Of a stretch of DNA of 5,904 bases, positions 1 to 5,904 are shown in pieces; the stretch's first letter is position 1; every line of letters starts with the position of its first letter. This DNA is from Acidobacteriaceae bacterium (GTDB lineage: Bacteria; Acidobacteriota; Terriglobia; Terriglobales; Acidobacteriaceae). The notes below the pieces were generated by a model. That model was not told the origin of the DNA, ran no database searches, and worked only from the letters and a program-made list of their open reading frames with translations. The DNA lies in the NCBI GenBank assembly GCA_003156495.1, contig PMHC01000331.1, forward strand, positions 1-5,904, written 5' to 3'. Made by a program: the position numbers and the translations under genes.

Positions 1-291
1 ACGCAGGAGATCGGCATTCGCATGGCGCTGGGCGCCAGCCGCGGCCAGGTGCTGCGGATGATGATGCGCGAAAACCTGTGGGTGCTCGTCGGCGGACTCA
101 GCGCGGGCATTCCCCTCACCCTGTTGTCGATCCGTCCGCTGAAATCGATGCTCTATCAACTCTCTCCCTTCGACGCCGCCAGCCTTGCGCTGGCGATCGC
201 CATCATCACAGTGGTGTCGCTCGGCGCAACGCTGATTCCGGCGCGGCGCGCCGCATCCATCGACCCCATGCAGGCGCTACGCGCCGAATAG
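1..291 (+). CDS. ADOP/MacB-type ABC permease, C-terminal fragment (5' end outside window)
   Basis: This is the last 96 codons of a permease, open from the first base and ending at TAG 289-291. It starts inside the second coupling-helix region: TQEIGIRMALGAS at residues 1-13 is the cytoplasmic motif that contacts the ATPase in MacB/FtsX-family proteins. Two hydrophobic helices follow (about residues 25-46 and 58-80). The protein ends with the family-typical tail PARRAASIDPMQALRAE. Fragment and tail align directly with the C-termini of the next two genes, so the complete protein is very probably another roughly 800-aa duplicated permease, but only the FtsX-like end can be seen. It lies 20 bases upstream of the next permease in the same direction, consistent with one operon. 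ATG at base 22 is an internal methionine within the coupling motif, not a start. Substrate is unknown. Confidence 0.9.
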   Translation, partial: TQEIGIRMALGASRGQVLRMMMRENLWVLVGGLSAGIPLTLLSIRPLKSMLYQLSPFDAASLALAIAIITVVSLGATLIPARRAASIDPMQALRAE

Positions 292-299
292 TTTTCATT

Positions 300-303
300 G
301 GAG
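300..303 (+). promoter_or_regulatory. Ribosome binding site (GGAG) for the second permease
   Basis: GGAG lies eight bases before ATG 312. It supports that ATG as the start, rather than the in-frame ATG at 78, which would lie deep inside the preceding permease gene. An AGGA at 307-310 is too close to the ATG to be the main site. Confidence 0.65.
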
Positions 304-311
304 AACAGGAA

Positions 312-2798
312 ATGAATTCGCTGCTTCACGATCTGCGTTACGCCTTGCGCCAGTTGCGCCGCTCGCCGGGCTTTGCCTGCGCCGCCATCGCCATTCTGGC
401 GCTGGGATTAGGCGCGAATATGGCGGTCTTTACTGTGCTCAACGGCGTGCTGCTACGACCGTTGCCCTACGCGGACGCCAGTCGGCTAGTTGACGTGCAG
501 CTCGATTCGTCGCAGTTTGACCCTGGTTCCTACTACAGCATGGACTATGCCAACATGCTTCAATTGCGCGATGCTACTGGCGGACGGATGCAGATCGGCG
601 CTTCGTTCAACGAGATACCGGCAAGCGTCGTTGGTCCCGGCGGACGGATGCAAGTCAAGCGCTCCTGCGTTGAAGCCTCGCTGCTGCATCTGCTGGGAGT
701 GCAACCGATATTGGGGCGCGCCTTCCTTGACGACGAAAGCCAGCCCGGCCGCAATCGCGTGGTCGTGTTGAGCGAAGCAGCGTGGCGCAAACTCTACTAC
801 GGCGATCGCAACATCGTCGGAAAAACACTCACCATCAAAGAGGCCGCCTTCACCATCGTCGGCGTAATGCCCAAAGGTTTTTCTTTCCCCTTCGGCAACG
901 ACGAGCCGCAGATTTGGACCCCGGAACCGATTCCACCTGCAACGCGCACCGCAATGAGCGGCAAAGATGATCTAGGCGGCGAGATGTATGCGCGCATTCC
1001 CTCGGGGATGACGGCGGCGCAGCTAGAAGCCGATCTTAATCGCGTACAGCCAACGATTGCCAAGCAGAATCCAGACGGCAACATACCGGCGAAACTAAAA
1101 ATCGTCGAATATCAAAAATCGATGAACGAACGCGCTCGCAAGCCGCTGCTTCTGCTTTATGGCGTCGCCTTCGGCATCTGGCTGCTGGCCTGCCTCAATG
1201 TCGCTAGCCTCATGCTGACGCGCGCCGTTTCGCGAACGCGCGAGCAAGCTGTACGCGCCGCGCTGGGCGCCAGCCGCATGCGACTGCTGCAACAGGCACT
1301 GGTTGAAAGCCTGCTCCTGAGTAGCACGGGCGCTGTCGTTGGTCTGCTCTTGGCGCAAGCCGCAATCCACTTTCTCTGGCATTCGATCGAGCGCATCGTG
1401 CCAATGTCGAACGCCATTCATCTCGACTGGCGCGTCGCAGCCGCAATGACCGCGCTCACACTCGTCACGGCGGCGCTCTGCGCGCTCTTCCCTGCCTTCG
1501 CCGCCATGCGCCACGATGTGCGCGGCAGCCTGCAAGGCGTGACCACGACGGCTTCGGCGCGGCAAAATCATACGCGCGAAGCGCTGGTCGTCGCGCAACT
1601 GGCACTCACCGTCGTCTTTCTCGCCGGCGCGGGACTTTTTCTGCGCACCATTTATTCGCTGCGCCAAGTGCCTCTCGGCTTTACGCAGCAGAATGTGCTC
1701 ACCGGTGGCATTATCCTGAACGGCGGAACGCATGAATTAGGTGATGAAGCGGGCAAAAGCGGCGATGCGAATGTCGTGCGCACCTCCTATCTGCCGCTCA
1801 TCGAGCGGCTGCGCGCCATTCCCGGCGTAAGGGTCGCGGCGCTCAGTTCCGTTCTGCCTTTGCGCACCAACTTTGCGGTCAGTATCATCACGAATATCGA
1901 CCACAAGGATGTTCCCTTCAAACAGCAGCCGCAAGCCGACGGCCGGCTGGCGTCGGCCGGACTGGTCGACGCGCTCGGTGTTCCCATGCTTCGTGGCCGC
2001 TTCTTTACCGAAGACGATTCGCCCGCTGCGCCGCCGGTTGCCGTCGTCAATCAAGCCTTCGTCAATAAATACCTTCCCAACCAGGACGCCATCGGTCACG
2101 TGCTTTCCATGGGCAAAACCGGACGCTTTCACGAAATCCGCATCGTCGGCGTCATTGGCGACATGAAGCAGGCGAAGGTCACCGCGCCAACCAAGCCGGA
2201 AATTTACTTTTGCCTGGCGCAGATTGAACCGGGCACGCCGCTTTACGGAATCGCTCAGGCATTTATTCAAGTCGCCATTCGCGCCGCGGTTCCGGCCGAT
2301 GTGCTGCGCGCGCAATTCGACAAAGCACTGCACGAAGTTGCGCCCGATGCGACGACGATCGACGTGGAAACCATCCACGAAGCCGTGGAAGATTCCTTCG
2401 GCAGCCAGACGCTGATTGCGCACCTGCTCGAAGGTTTCGCCGCGCTGGCGTTGGCGATCGCCGCCGTCGGACTCTACGGCTTGCTTTCCTTCGCCGTGGC
2501 GCAGCGCACGCGCGAAATCGGCCTGCGCATCGCGCTTGGCGCGCCGCAGGCCGGCATTCTTAAACTCGTTCTGCGCCGGGCCGCGATTCTGATCGGCATC
2601 GGTCTGGTCGCCGGCAGCGCCATCGCCTGGTTCGCGGTCAAGCTCGCGCGCACATATCTGTTCGGCGTCGCGGCGCATGACGCCGCCAACTTTATTGCGG
2701 TCGCGCTGGTCCTGATTCTGACCGCGCTGGTCGCGGCATGGCTGCCGGCGCGTCGCGCGGCATCCATCGATCCCATGCAGGCGCTCAGAAGCGAATAA
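312..2798 (+). CDS. ADOP-family duplicated MacB/FtsX-type ABC permease (828 aa)
   Basis: An inner-membrane ABC permease of the internally duplicated acidobacterial type. It opens with the family signature DLRYALRQLRRSPGF (residues 7-21). Helix 1 is about 22-46 and ends in GVLLRPLPY. A large extracytoplasmic MacB_PCD-like domain (about 47-275) follows, then helices near 279-303, 333-357 and 374-397. The first coupling motif is REQAVRAALGAS at 310-321. The unit then repeats: helix about 423-445, second periplasmic domain about 446-700, helices near 706-729, 753-777 and 791-812, with coupling motif REIGLRIALGAP at 734-745. The tail is PARRAASIDPMQALRSE. Start 312 was chosen because the family signature begins there behind GGAG at 300-303; the frame stays open to 78, but that part overlaps the previous gene and reads as nonsense. 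As I recall, many family members carry an extra N-terminal cytoplasmic segment, which is absent here. The family lacks an ATPase domain, so an ATPase must act in trans, plausibly the one encoded at 5370. The substrate cannot be told from sequence. Confidence 0.93.
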   Translation: MNSLLHDLRYALRQLRRSPGFACAAIAILALGLGANMAVFTVLNGVLLRPLPYADASRLVDVQLDSSQFDPGSYYSMDYANMLQLRDATGGRMQIGASFNEIPASVVGPGGRMQVKRSCVEASLLHLLGVQPILGRAFLDDESQPGRNRVVVLSEAAWRKLYYGDRNIVGKTLTIKEAAFTIVGVMPKGFSFPFGNDEPQIWTPEPIPPATRTAMSGKDDLGGEMYARIPSGMTAAQLEADLNRVQPTIAKQNPDGNIPAKLKIVEYQKSMNERARKPLLLLYGVAFGIWLLACLNVASLMLTRAVSRTREQAVRAALGASRMRLLQQALVESLLLSSTGAVVGLLLAQAAIHFLWHSIERIVPMSNAIHLDWRVAAAMTALTLVTAALCALFPAFAAMRHDVRGSLQGVTTTASARQNHTREALVVAQLALTVVFLAGAGLFLRTIYSLRQVPLGFTQQNVLTGGIILNGGTHELGDEAGKSGDANVVRTSYLPLIERLRAIPGVRVAALSSVLPLRTNFAVSIITNIDHKDVPFKQQPQADGRLASAGLVDALGVPMLRGRFFTEDDSPAAPPVAVVNQAFVNKYLPNQDAIGHVLSMGKTGRFHEIRIVGVIGDMKQAKVTAPTKPEIYFCLAQIEPGTPLYGIAQAFIQVAIRAAVPADVLRAQFDKALHEVAPDATTIDVETIHEAVEDSFGSQTLIAHLLEGFAALALAIAAVGLYGLLSFAVAQRTREIGLRIALGAPQAGILKLVLRRAAILIGIGLVAGSAIAWFAVKLARTYLFGVAAHDAANFIAVALVLILTALVAAWLPARRAASIDPMQALRSE

Positions 2799-2817
2799 GT
2801 GAACCGCCGATGACAGC

Positions 2818-2831
2818 AAAGGAGAAACTCC
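2818..2831 (+). promoter_or_regulatory. Ribosome binding site for the third permease, inside a possible small hairpin
   Basis: AAAGGAG at 2818-2824 is a strong Shine-Dalgarno sequence ten bases before ATG 2835. Its GGAG (2821-2824) can pair with CTCC (2828-2831) across an AAA loop, giving a four-base-pair hairpin that would cover the site. The ribosome binding role is likely. A regulatory role for the hairpin is speculative because the stem is very short. Confidence 0.6.
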
Positions 2832-2834
2832 GCG

Positions 2835-5324
2835 ATGAATCATTTATGGCTCGACCTTCGTTACGCATTGCGCCAATTGCGCAAATCGCCAGGCTTCACG
2901 CTGACCGCCGTGTTGACGCTGGCCTTCGGCATCGGCTCTACAACCGCCATCTTTTCGATCGTGGAAGGCGTTCTGCTGCGCCCCTTGCCCTTCGCCGATC
3001 CTGGCAGGCTGGTGACGCTCGCCGATGCCCTGGAGGTTGCGGGGCTCGGCGCGGACGCTGAATTTGGAGAGACCGCGCCGGAGATTGGCATCTATGCGCG
3101 CGAGATGCACAGTTTCTCATCTCTCGGTGGCTACCAATCGAGCAGTTATGAACTTTCCGGAATGGGTGATCCGGCGCAAATCAACGCCGCGCGTCTCACC
3201 GCCAGCGTCTTTCCCACGCTGGGCGTTTCTCCGCTGCTGGGGCGGGCTTTTACGCGGCAGGAAGACGAGGGCCACCAGCAGGTGACCGTCATCAGCTACC
3301 AGATGTGGCACAGCCGCTTCCACGGCGACGCGCATATTCTCGGCCAGAAGATTCTGCTCGACCGCAAGCCTTACGAAATCATCGGTGTCATGCCGCGCGA
3401 GTTCGAATTTCCGCTGCTTCCGGGCCAGTTGAACCGCAGCGAGCTTTGGGTTCCCGTCAGCTTCACGCAGAGTGAACTGGTGCAGGGCGCGGGAAGCTGG
3501 AATTCTTCAATAGTCGGACGGCTGAAGCCGGGCATTACATCCGCGCAAGCGCAGCAGGATGCCGCCGGCGTGGCGCAAGGGATCATGCGCAACTTTCCCG
3601 CATTCATGTCCAGCATACGCATTCATCCGCTCGTTCATTCCTTGCAGGAATCCACGACGAAGAGAGCCCGGCCGCTGGTACGCACGCTCTTTCTTGCCGT
3701 CGCCGTAGTGCTGTTCATTGCTTGCGCCAATCTTGCCGGATTGCTGCTGGTGCGCGTGATTCGCCGCCACCGCGAAATCGCCGTGCGCATGGCGCTGGGC
3801 GCCAGCGGAGCCGCGGTTCTGCGCCAGACATTGATAGAGACGATGCTGCTCAGCGTGGCCGGCGGATTGCTGGGATTGGGGTTGGCATCGGTTGCATTGC
3901 GCGCGGGGTTGAGCTTTTTGCCGGAAACTCTGCCGCGCGTAAGCGCCATCGGTCTCGACTGGAAAGTCGCCGCCTTCGCTCTGCTGCTAGCGATATTGAC
4001 CGGCCTGCTCTGCGGGCTGATTCCCGCTTTCACCGCCGCGCGCGCCGACGTCAATGACGCGTTGAAGGAAGGCGGGCGCACGAGCTCGGCCGGCGGCGGC
4101 CATGCTCGCTTGCGCTCGGCGTTAGTCGTTACGGAACTGGCCGTGGCGCTGATGTTACTCACGGCCTCCGGCCTTTTGCTGCGCAGCTTTGAAAAACTCC
4201 GCTCGGTCGATCTCGGTTTTCGCACCGATCATACTTTAACCGCGAGCTATAACTTACCCGAGCAGCAATACTCGACGCAAGCCGCGATCGACGGATTCAA
4301 CGGCGCGCTCCGGCGCAGGCTGGAGCAGTTACCCGGAGTGACCGCCGTGGGCGTCACCTCGCAGTTGCCCGCCGCGGGAATCCAAGACGGCAATGGTTTT
4401 GTCGCGGAGGGTTACGTTTCGCCCAAGGGCGCCGCCCCCAATCTTTCCTGGGCTTCTCAAGTGATAGGAAATTACTTCCGCGCGGCGGGAATTCCGCTGC
4501 TGCGCGGCCGCGATTTTACCGAAGCCGACCAAGCGGGCGCGCCGCTGGTGGTGATCGTCAACCAAAGCCTGGCGCAACATTATTGGCCCGGCCAAGACCC
4601 CATCGGCAAGCGCCTGCGCTGGGGCTTGGCGGAAACGCCTTCGCCCTGGATGACGGTCGTGGGCGTGATCGGCGACATCAAGCAGGAGTCCGCCGATGCA
4701 CCGACGCGGGAGCAGATCTACCAGCCCGCCGCACAGAATGCAATTTCCTATGGCGCGCTAGCTCCTCCCGACATGCTGAATGGCCAAGGCGGCTCGATTG
4801 TGCTGCGCACGCAGTTGCCTCCCGAGCAGATGATGAGCGCTTTGCGCTCGACGGTCCACGCCATCGATCCGCGGCTGCCGCTGACGCACATGGAATCGAT
4901 GGAGCACGTGGTCGAAGAGGGCCAGGCTTCGCGCCGATTCAACACCGTGCTCATCTCCTGCTTTGCCGTGGCGGCCATGCTGCTGGCGCTGTTGGGCATC
5001 TATAGCGTCATCGCTTTTTCCGCCGCGCTGCGCACGCAAGAAATGGCGATTCGCCTTGCGCTCGGAGAGCAACGCGCGAGCGTAATACGAATAATTCTGG
5101 TTTCGGGCGCAAAGTTGGGCTTGATCGGTTGCGGCATCGGAGCGGTAGGAGCTTATTTCGCTACGCGCCTGTTGCGCTCGCTGCTTTTCCAGGTCGATCC
5201 TCTTGATCCGCTTGTTCTGGCGCTGGCGGCTTTTGTCATTCTTGTTCTAGCGTTGGCGGCATCCGTCATTCCCGCGCGCCGCGCCGCATCCATTGATCCC
5301 ATGCAGGCGCTACGCGCCGAATAA
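2835..5324 (+). CDS. ADOP-family duplicated MacB/FtsX-type ABC permease (829 aa)
   Basis: A paralogue of the preceding gene, almost the same length and organised identically. The N-terminus carries DLRYALRQLRKSPGFT (7-22) and helix 1 (about 21-46) ending in GVLLRPLPF. The first extracytoplasmic MacB_PCD-like domain is about 47-280; helices follow near 283-306, 333-358 and 377-400, with coupling motif REIAVRMALGAS at 313-324. The second half has a helix about 427-450, periplasmic domain about 451-702, and helices near 704-729, 754-778 and 790-813. Its coupling motif QEMAIRLALGEQ (735-746) has Glu where the other copies here have Ala. The tail is PARRAASIDPMQALRAE, like the gene at the left edge. 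Helix 8 contains a ten-residue tandem repeat (793-812). The start is fixed by AAGGAG at 2819-2824 and by alignment with the upstream paralogue. It sits 36 bases after one permease and 45 bases before an ABC ATPase, so it is the permease best placed to pair with that ATPase. Substrate is unknown; export or mechanotransmission at the cell envelope is inferred from the MacB fold. Confidence 0.94.
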   Translation: MNHLWLDLRYALRQLRKSPGFTLTAVLTLAFGIGSTTAIFSIVEGVLLRPLPFADPGRLVTLADALEVAGLGADAEFGETAPEIGIYAREMHSFSSLGGYQSSSYELSGMGDPAQINAARLTASVFPTLGVSPLLGRAFTRQEDEGHQQVTVISYQMWHSRFHGDAHILGQKILLDRKPYEIIGVMPREFEFPLLPGQLNRSELWVPVSFTQSELVQGAGSWNSSIVGRLKPGITSAQAQQDAAGVAQGIMRNFPAFMSSIRIHPLVHSLQESTTKRARPLVRTLFLAVAVVLFIACANLAGLLLVRVIRRHREIAVRMALGASGAAVLRQTLIETMLLSVAGGLLGLGLASVALRAGLSFLPETLPRVSAIGLDWKVAAFALLLAILTGLLCGLIPAFTAARADVNDALKEGGRTSSAGGGHARLRSALVVTELAVALMLLTASGLLLRSFEKLRSVDLGFRTDHTLTASYNLPEQQYSTQAAIDGFNGALRRRLEQLPGVTAVGVTSQLPAAGIQDGNGFVAEGYVSPKGAAPNLSWASQVIGNYFRAAGIPLLRGRDFTEADQAGAPLVVIVNQSLAQHYWPGQDPIGKRLRWGLAETPSPWMTVVGVIGDIKQESADAPTREQIYQPAAQNAISYGALAPPDMLNGQGGSIVLRTQLPPEQMMSALRSTVHAIDPRLPLTHMESMEHVVEEGQASRRFNTVLISCFAVAAMLLALLGIYSVIAFSAALRTQEMAIRLALGEQRASVIRIILVSGAKLGLIGCGIGAVGAYFATRLLRSLLFQVDPLDPLVLALAAFVILVLALAASVIPARRAASIDPMQALRAE
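5211..5270 (+). repeat. 30-base tandem repeat, two units, in the last membrane helix of the third permease
   Basis: Bases 5211-5240 and 5241-5270 match at 25 of 30 positions by eye. They are in frame and encode LVLALAAFVI followed by LVLALAASVI, identical at 9 of 10 residues. The helix is nevertheless the same length as in the two neighbouring paralogues (21 residues between the conserved D and PARR in all three). This is therefore not a simple extra insertion. Confidence 0.8.
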
Positions 5325-5353
5325 CCTGACCGAAAATCCCCGGCTGAAAGATT

Positions 5354-5357
5354 GGAG
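5354..5357 (+). promoter_or_regulatory. Probable ribosome binding site (GGAG) for the ABC ATPase
   Basis: GGAG lies twelve bases before ATG 5370, a longer spacing than for the two upstream genes, which may mean weaker initiation. It is the only purine-rich candidate in the 45-base gap, and the ATG it serves begins a typical ATPase N-terminus (MIELKNVERSY). Confidence 0.5.
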
Positions 5358-5369
5358 CTGTTTGTCATC

Positions 5370-5904
5370 ATGATCGAATTGAAAAACGTAGAACGAAGCT
5401 ACAAAAACGGACACACGGAAACCTGGGTGCTGCGACGCATTGCACTAACGATTCGCGAAGGAGAATTCCTCACCGTCATGGGCCCGTCGGGCGCGGGCAA
5501 ATCGTCTCTGCTGAATGTGCTCGCCCTGCTCGACGACGGCTGGCTCGGCGAATACTGGTTTGAGGGAACGGCCGTGCACACGCTCAACCGCAAGCAGCGC
5601 GCCGAGTTGGCCCGCCAGCGCACGGGAATGGTCTTCCAGAGCTATCACCTGCTTGACGATCTGACGGTCGCTGAAAATATCGATCTGCCGCTCAGCTACA
5701 AAAACCTGCCGGCCAAAGAGCGCCAGGGAATGGTGGCCGACATTCTCGACCGCTTCAGAATCGTGGCCAAAAAAGATCTTTATCCCAGCCAGCTTTCCGG
5801 CGGGCAGCAACAACTGGTGGGCATTGCGCGCGCCGTAGTGCATGCGCCGGCACTGCTATTGGCCGACGAACCGACGGGCAATCTGCACTCCACGCAGGCG
5901 CGCG
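5370..5904 (+). CDS. MacB/LolD-type ABC transporter ATP-binding protein, N-terminal 178 codons (3' end outside window)
   Basis: The cytoplasmic nucleotide-binding subunit of an ABC transporter; it hydrolyses ATP to drive a partner permease. Reading from ATG 5370, the visible motifs are an A-loop tyrosine (Tyr11), Walker A GPSGAGKS (38-45), Q-loop Gln90 in MVFQSYHLL, signature LSGGQQQ (142-148), and Walker B ALLLADEP (161-168, with Asp166 and the catalytic Glu167). The sequence runs off the window at residue 178, before the switch histidine. The segment LDDLTVAENIDLPL after the Q-loop resembles the MacB/LolD/FtsE group, the ATPases that serve MacB/FtsX-fold permeases, which fits the three permeases upstream. 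Two deviations are visible: the D-loop reads GNLHS rather than the usual GNLDS, and the signature is followed by Leu-Val-Gly instead of Arg-Val-Ala. I recall both in related acidobacterial ATPases, so they probably mark a subfamily rather than a defect. As far as seen, no permease domain is fused to its N-terminus, unlike MacB, where the ATPase is N-terminal to the permease. What follows its C-terminus is unknown. Confidence 0.93.
   Translation, partial: MIELKNVERSYKNGHTETWVLRRIALTIREGEFLTVMGPSGAGKSSLLNVLALLDDGWLGEYWFEGTAVHTLNRKQRAELARQRTGMVFQSYHLLDDLTVAENIDLPLSYKNLPAKERQGMVADILDRFRIVAKKDLYPSQLSGGQQQLVGIARAVVHAPALLLADEPTGNLHSTQAR

Noticed and set aside
78..311. Upstream in-frame extension of the second permease to ATG 78
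   Set aside because: It overlaps the coding end of the first permease in another frame, its translation is Arg/His-rich with no family resemblance, and the conserved family N-terminus starts at the ATG at 312 behind a good ribosome binding site.
1095..1733. Minus-strand open frame (212 codons) opposite the second permease
   Set aside because: Same reason: charged, low-complexity antisense translation without motifs, wholly inside a confident gene.
1737..2843. Long minus-strand open frame (368 codons) opposite the second permease
   Set aside because: The opposite strand is a well-supported permease. The antisense translation is rich in Arg, Gly, Gln and Asp with no recognisable domain, as expected for the shadow of a GC-rich gene.
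2738..3061. Plus-strand open frame spanning the junction of the second and third permeases
   Set aside because: It overlaps both permease genes in another frame, and its translation is Arg/Ala-rich shadow. ATG 2810 within it is not preceded by a convincing ribosome binding site.
5325..5369. Possible terminator or promoter between the third permease and the ATPase
   Set aside because: I see no stem-loop followed by a T-run and no convincing -35/-10 pair in these 45 bases, so read-through is the simpler reading.
5445..5843. Minus-strand open frame opposite the ATPase
   Set aside because: The plus strand there encodes Walker A through the signature motif of an ABC ATPase; the antisense reading has no independent support.
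1..5904. CRISPR array, tRNA/rRNA genes, insertion sequence or attachment site
   Set aside because: No regularly spaced repeats, cloverleaf-like sequence, transposase motif or terminal inverted repeats were seen. The window is almost entirely covered by the four protein genes.

Overview
The window is a same-strand (+) gene array that most resembles an Acidobacteriota genome. It is GC-rich, and three consecutive genes belong to the large, internally duplicated FtsX/MacB-type permease family that was described from Acidobacteria as ADOP (acidobacterial duplicated orphan permease). The taxonomic call rests on family recognition; there is no rRNA or other marker in the window.

Layout: (1) the last 96 codons of an ADOP-type permease (1-291); (2) a complete 828-aa ADOP permease (312-2798); (3) a complete 829-aa ADOP permease (2835-5324); (4) the first 178 codons of a MacB/LolD-type ABC ATPase (5370-5904, running off the right edge). 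The gaps are only 20, 36 and 45 bases, each holds a GGAG-type ribosome binding site, and none shows a convincing terminator. The four genes are therefore probably one operon whose promoter lies left of the window and whose end lies to the right. No gap exceeds 300 bases, so there is no unexplained intergenic space.

Each complete permease is a tandem repeat of one architecture: a membrane helix, a large extracytoplasmic MacB_PCD-like domain, a membrane helix, a cytoplasmic coupling helix carrying an R-x-ALG-type motif, then two more helices. The whole unit occurs twice, giving about eight helices. One polypeptide could therefore do the job of a MacB or LolC/LolE dimer. The ATPase next door has Walker A, Q-loop, signature and Walker B motifs and is the obvious candidate to drive one or more of the permeases. 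MacB-like systems of this fold are mechanotransmitters rather than classical channels, so the array may move a peptide, lipid or small toxin through the cell envelope. Nothing in the window identifies the substrate, and no periplasmic adaptor or outer-membrane partner is visible.

This looks like a known family in a somewhat unusual arrangement (duplicated permeases three in a row, beside an ATPase) rather than a new kind of system. The points worth a second look are the permease-ATPase adjacency, a 30-base tandem repeat in the last membrane helix of the third gene, near-identical DNA at the 3' ends of genes one and three, and a tiny hairpin over the ribosome binding site of the third gene.
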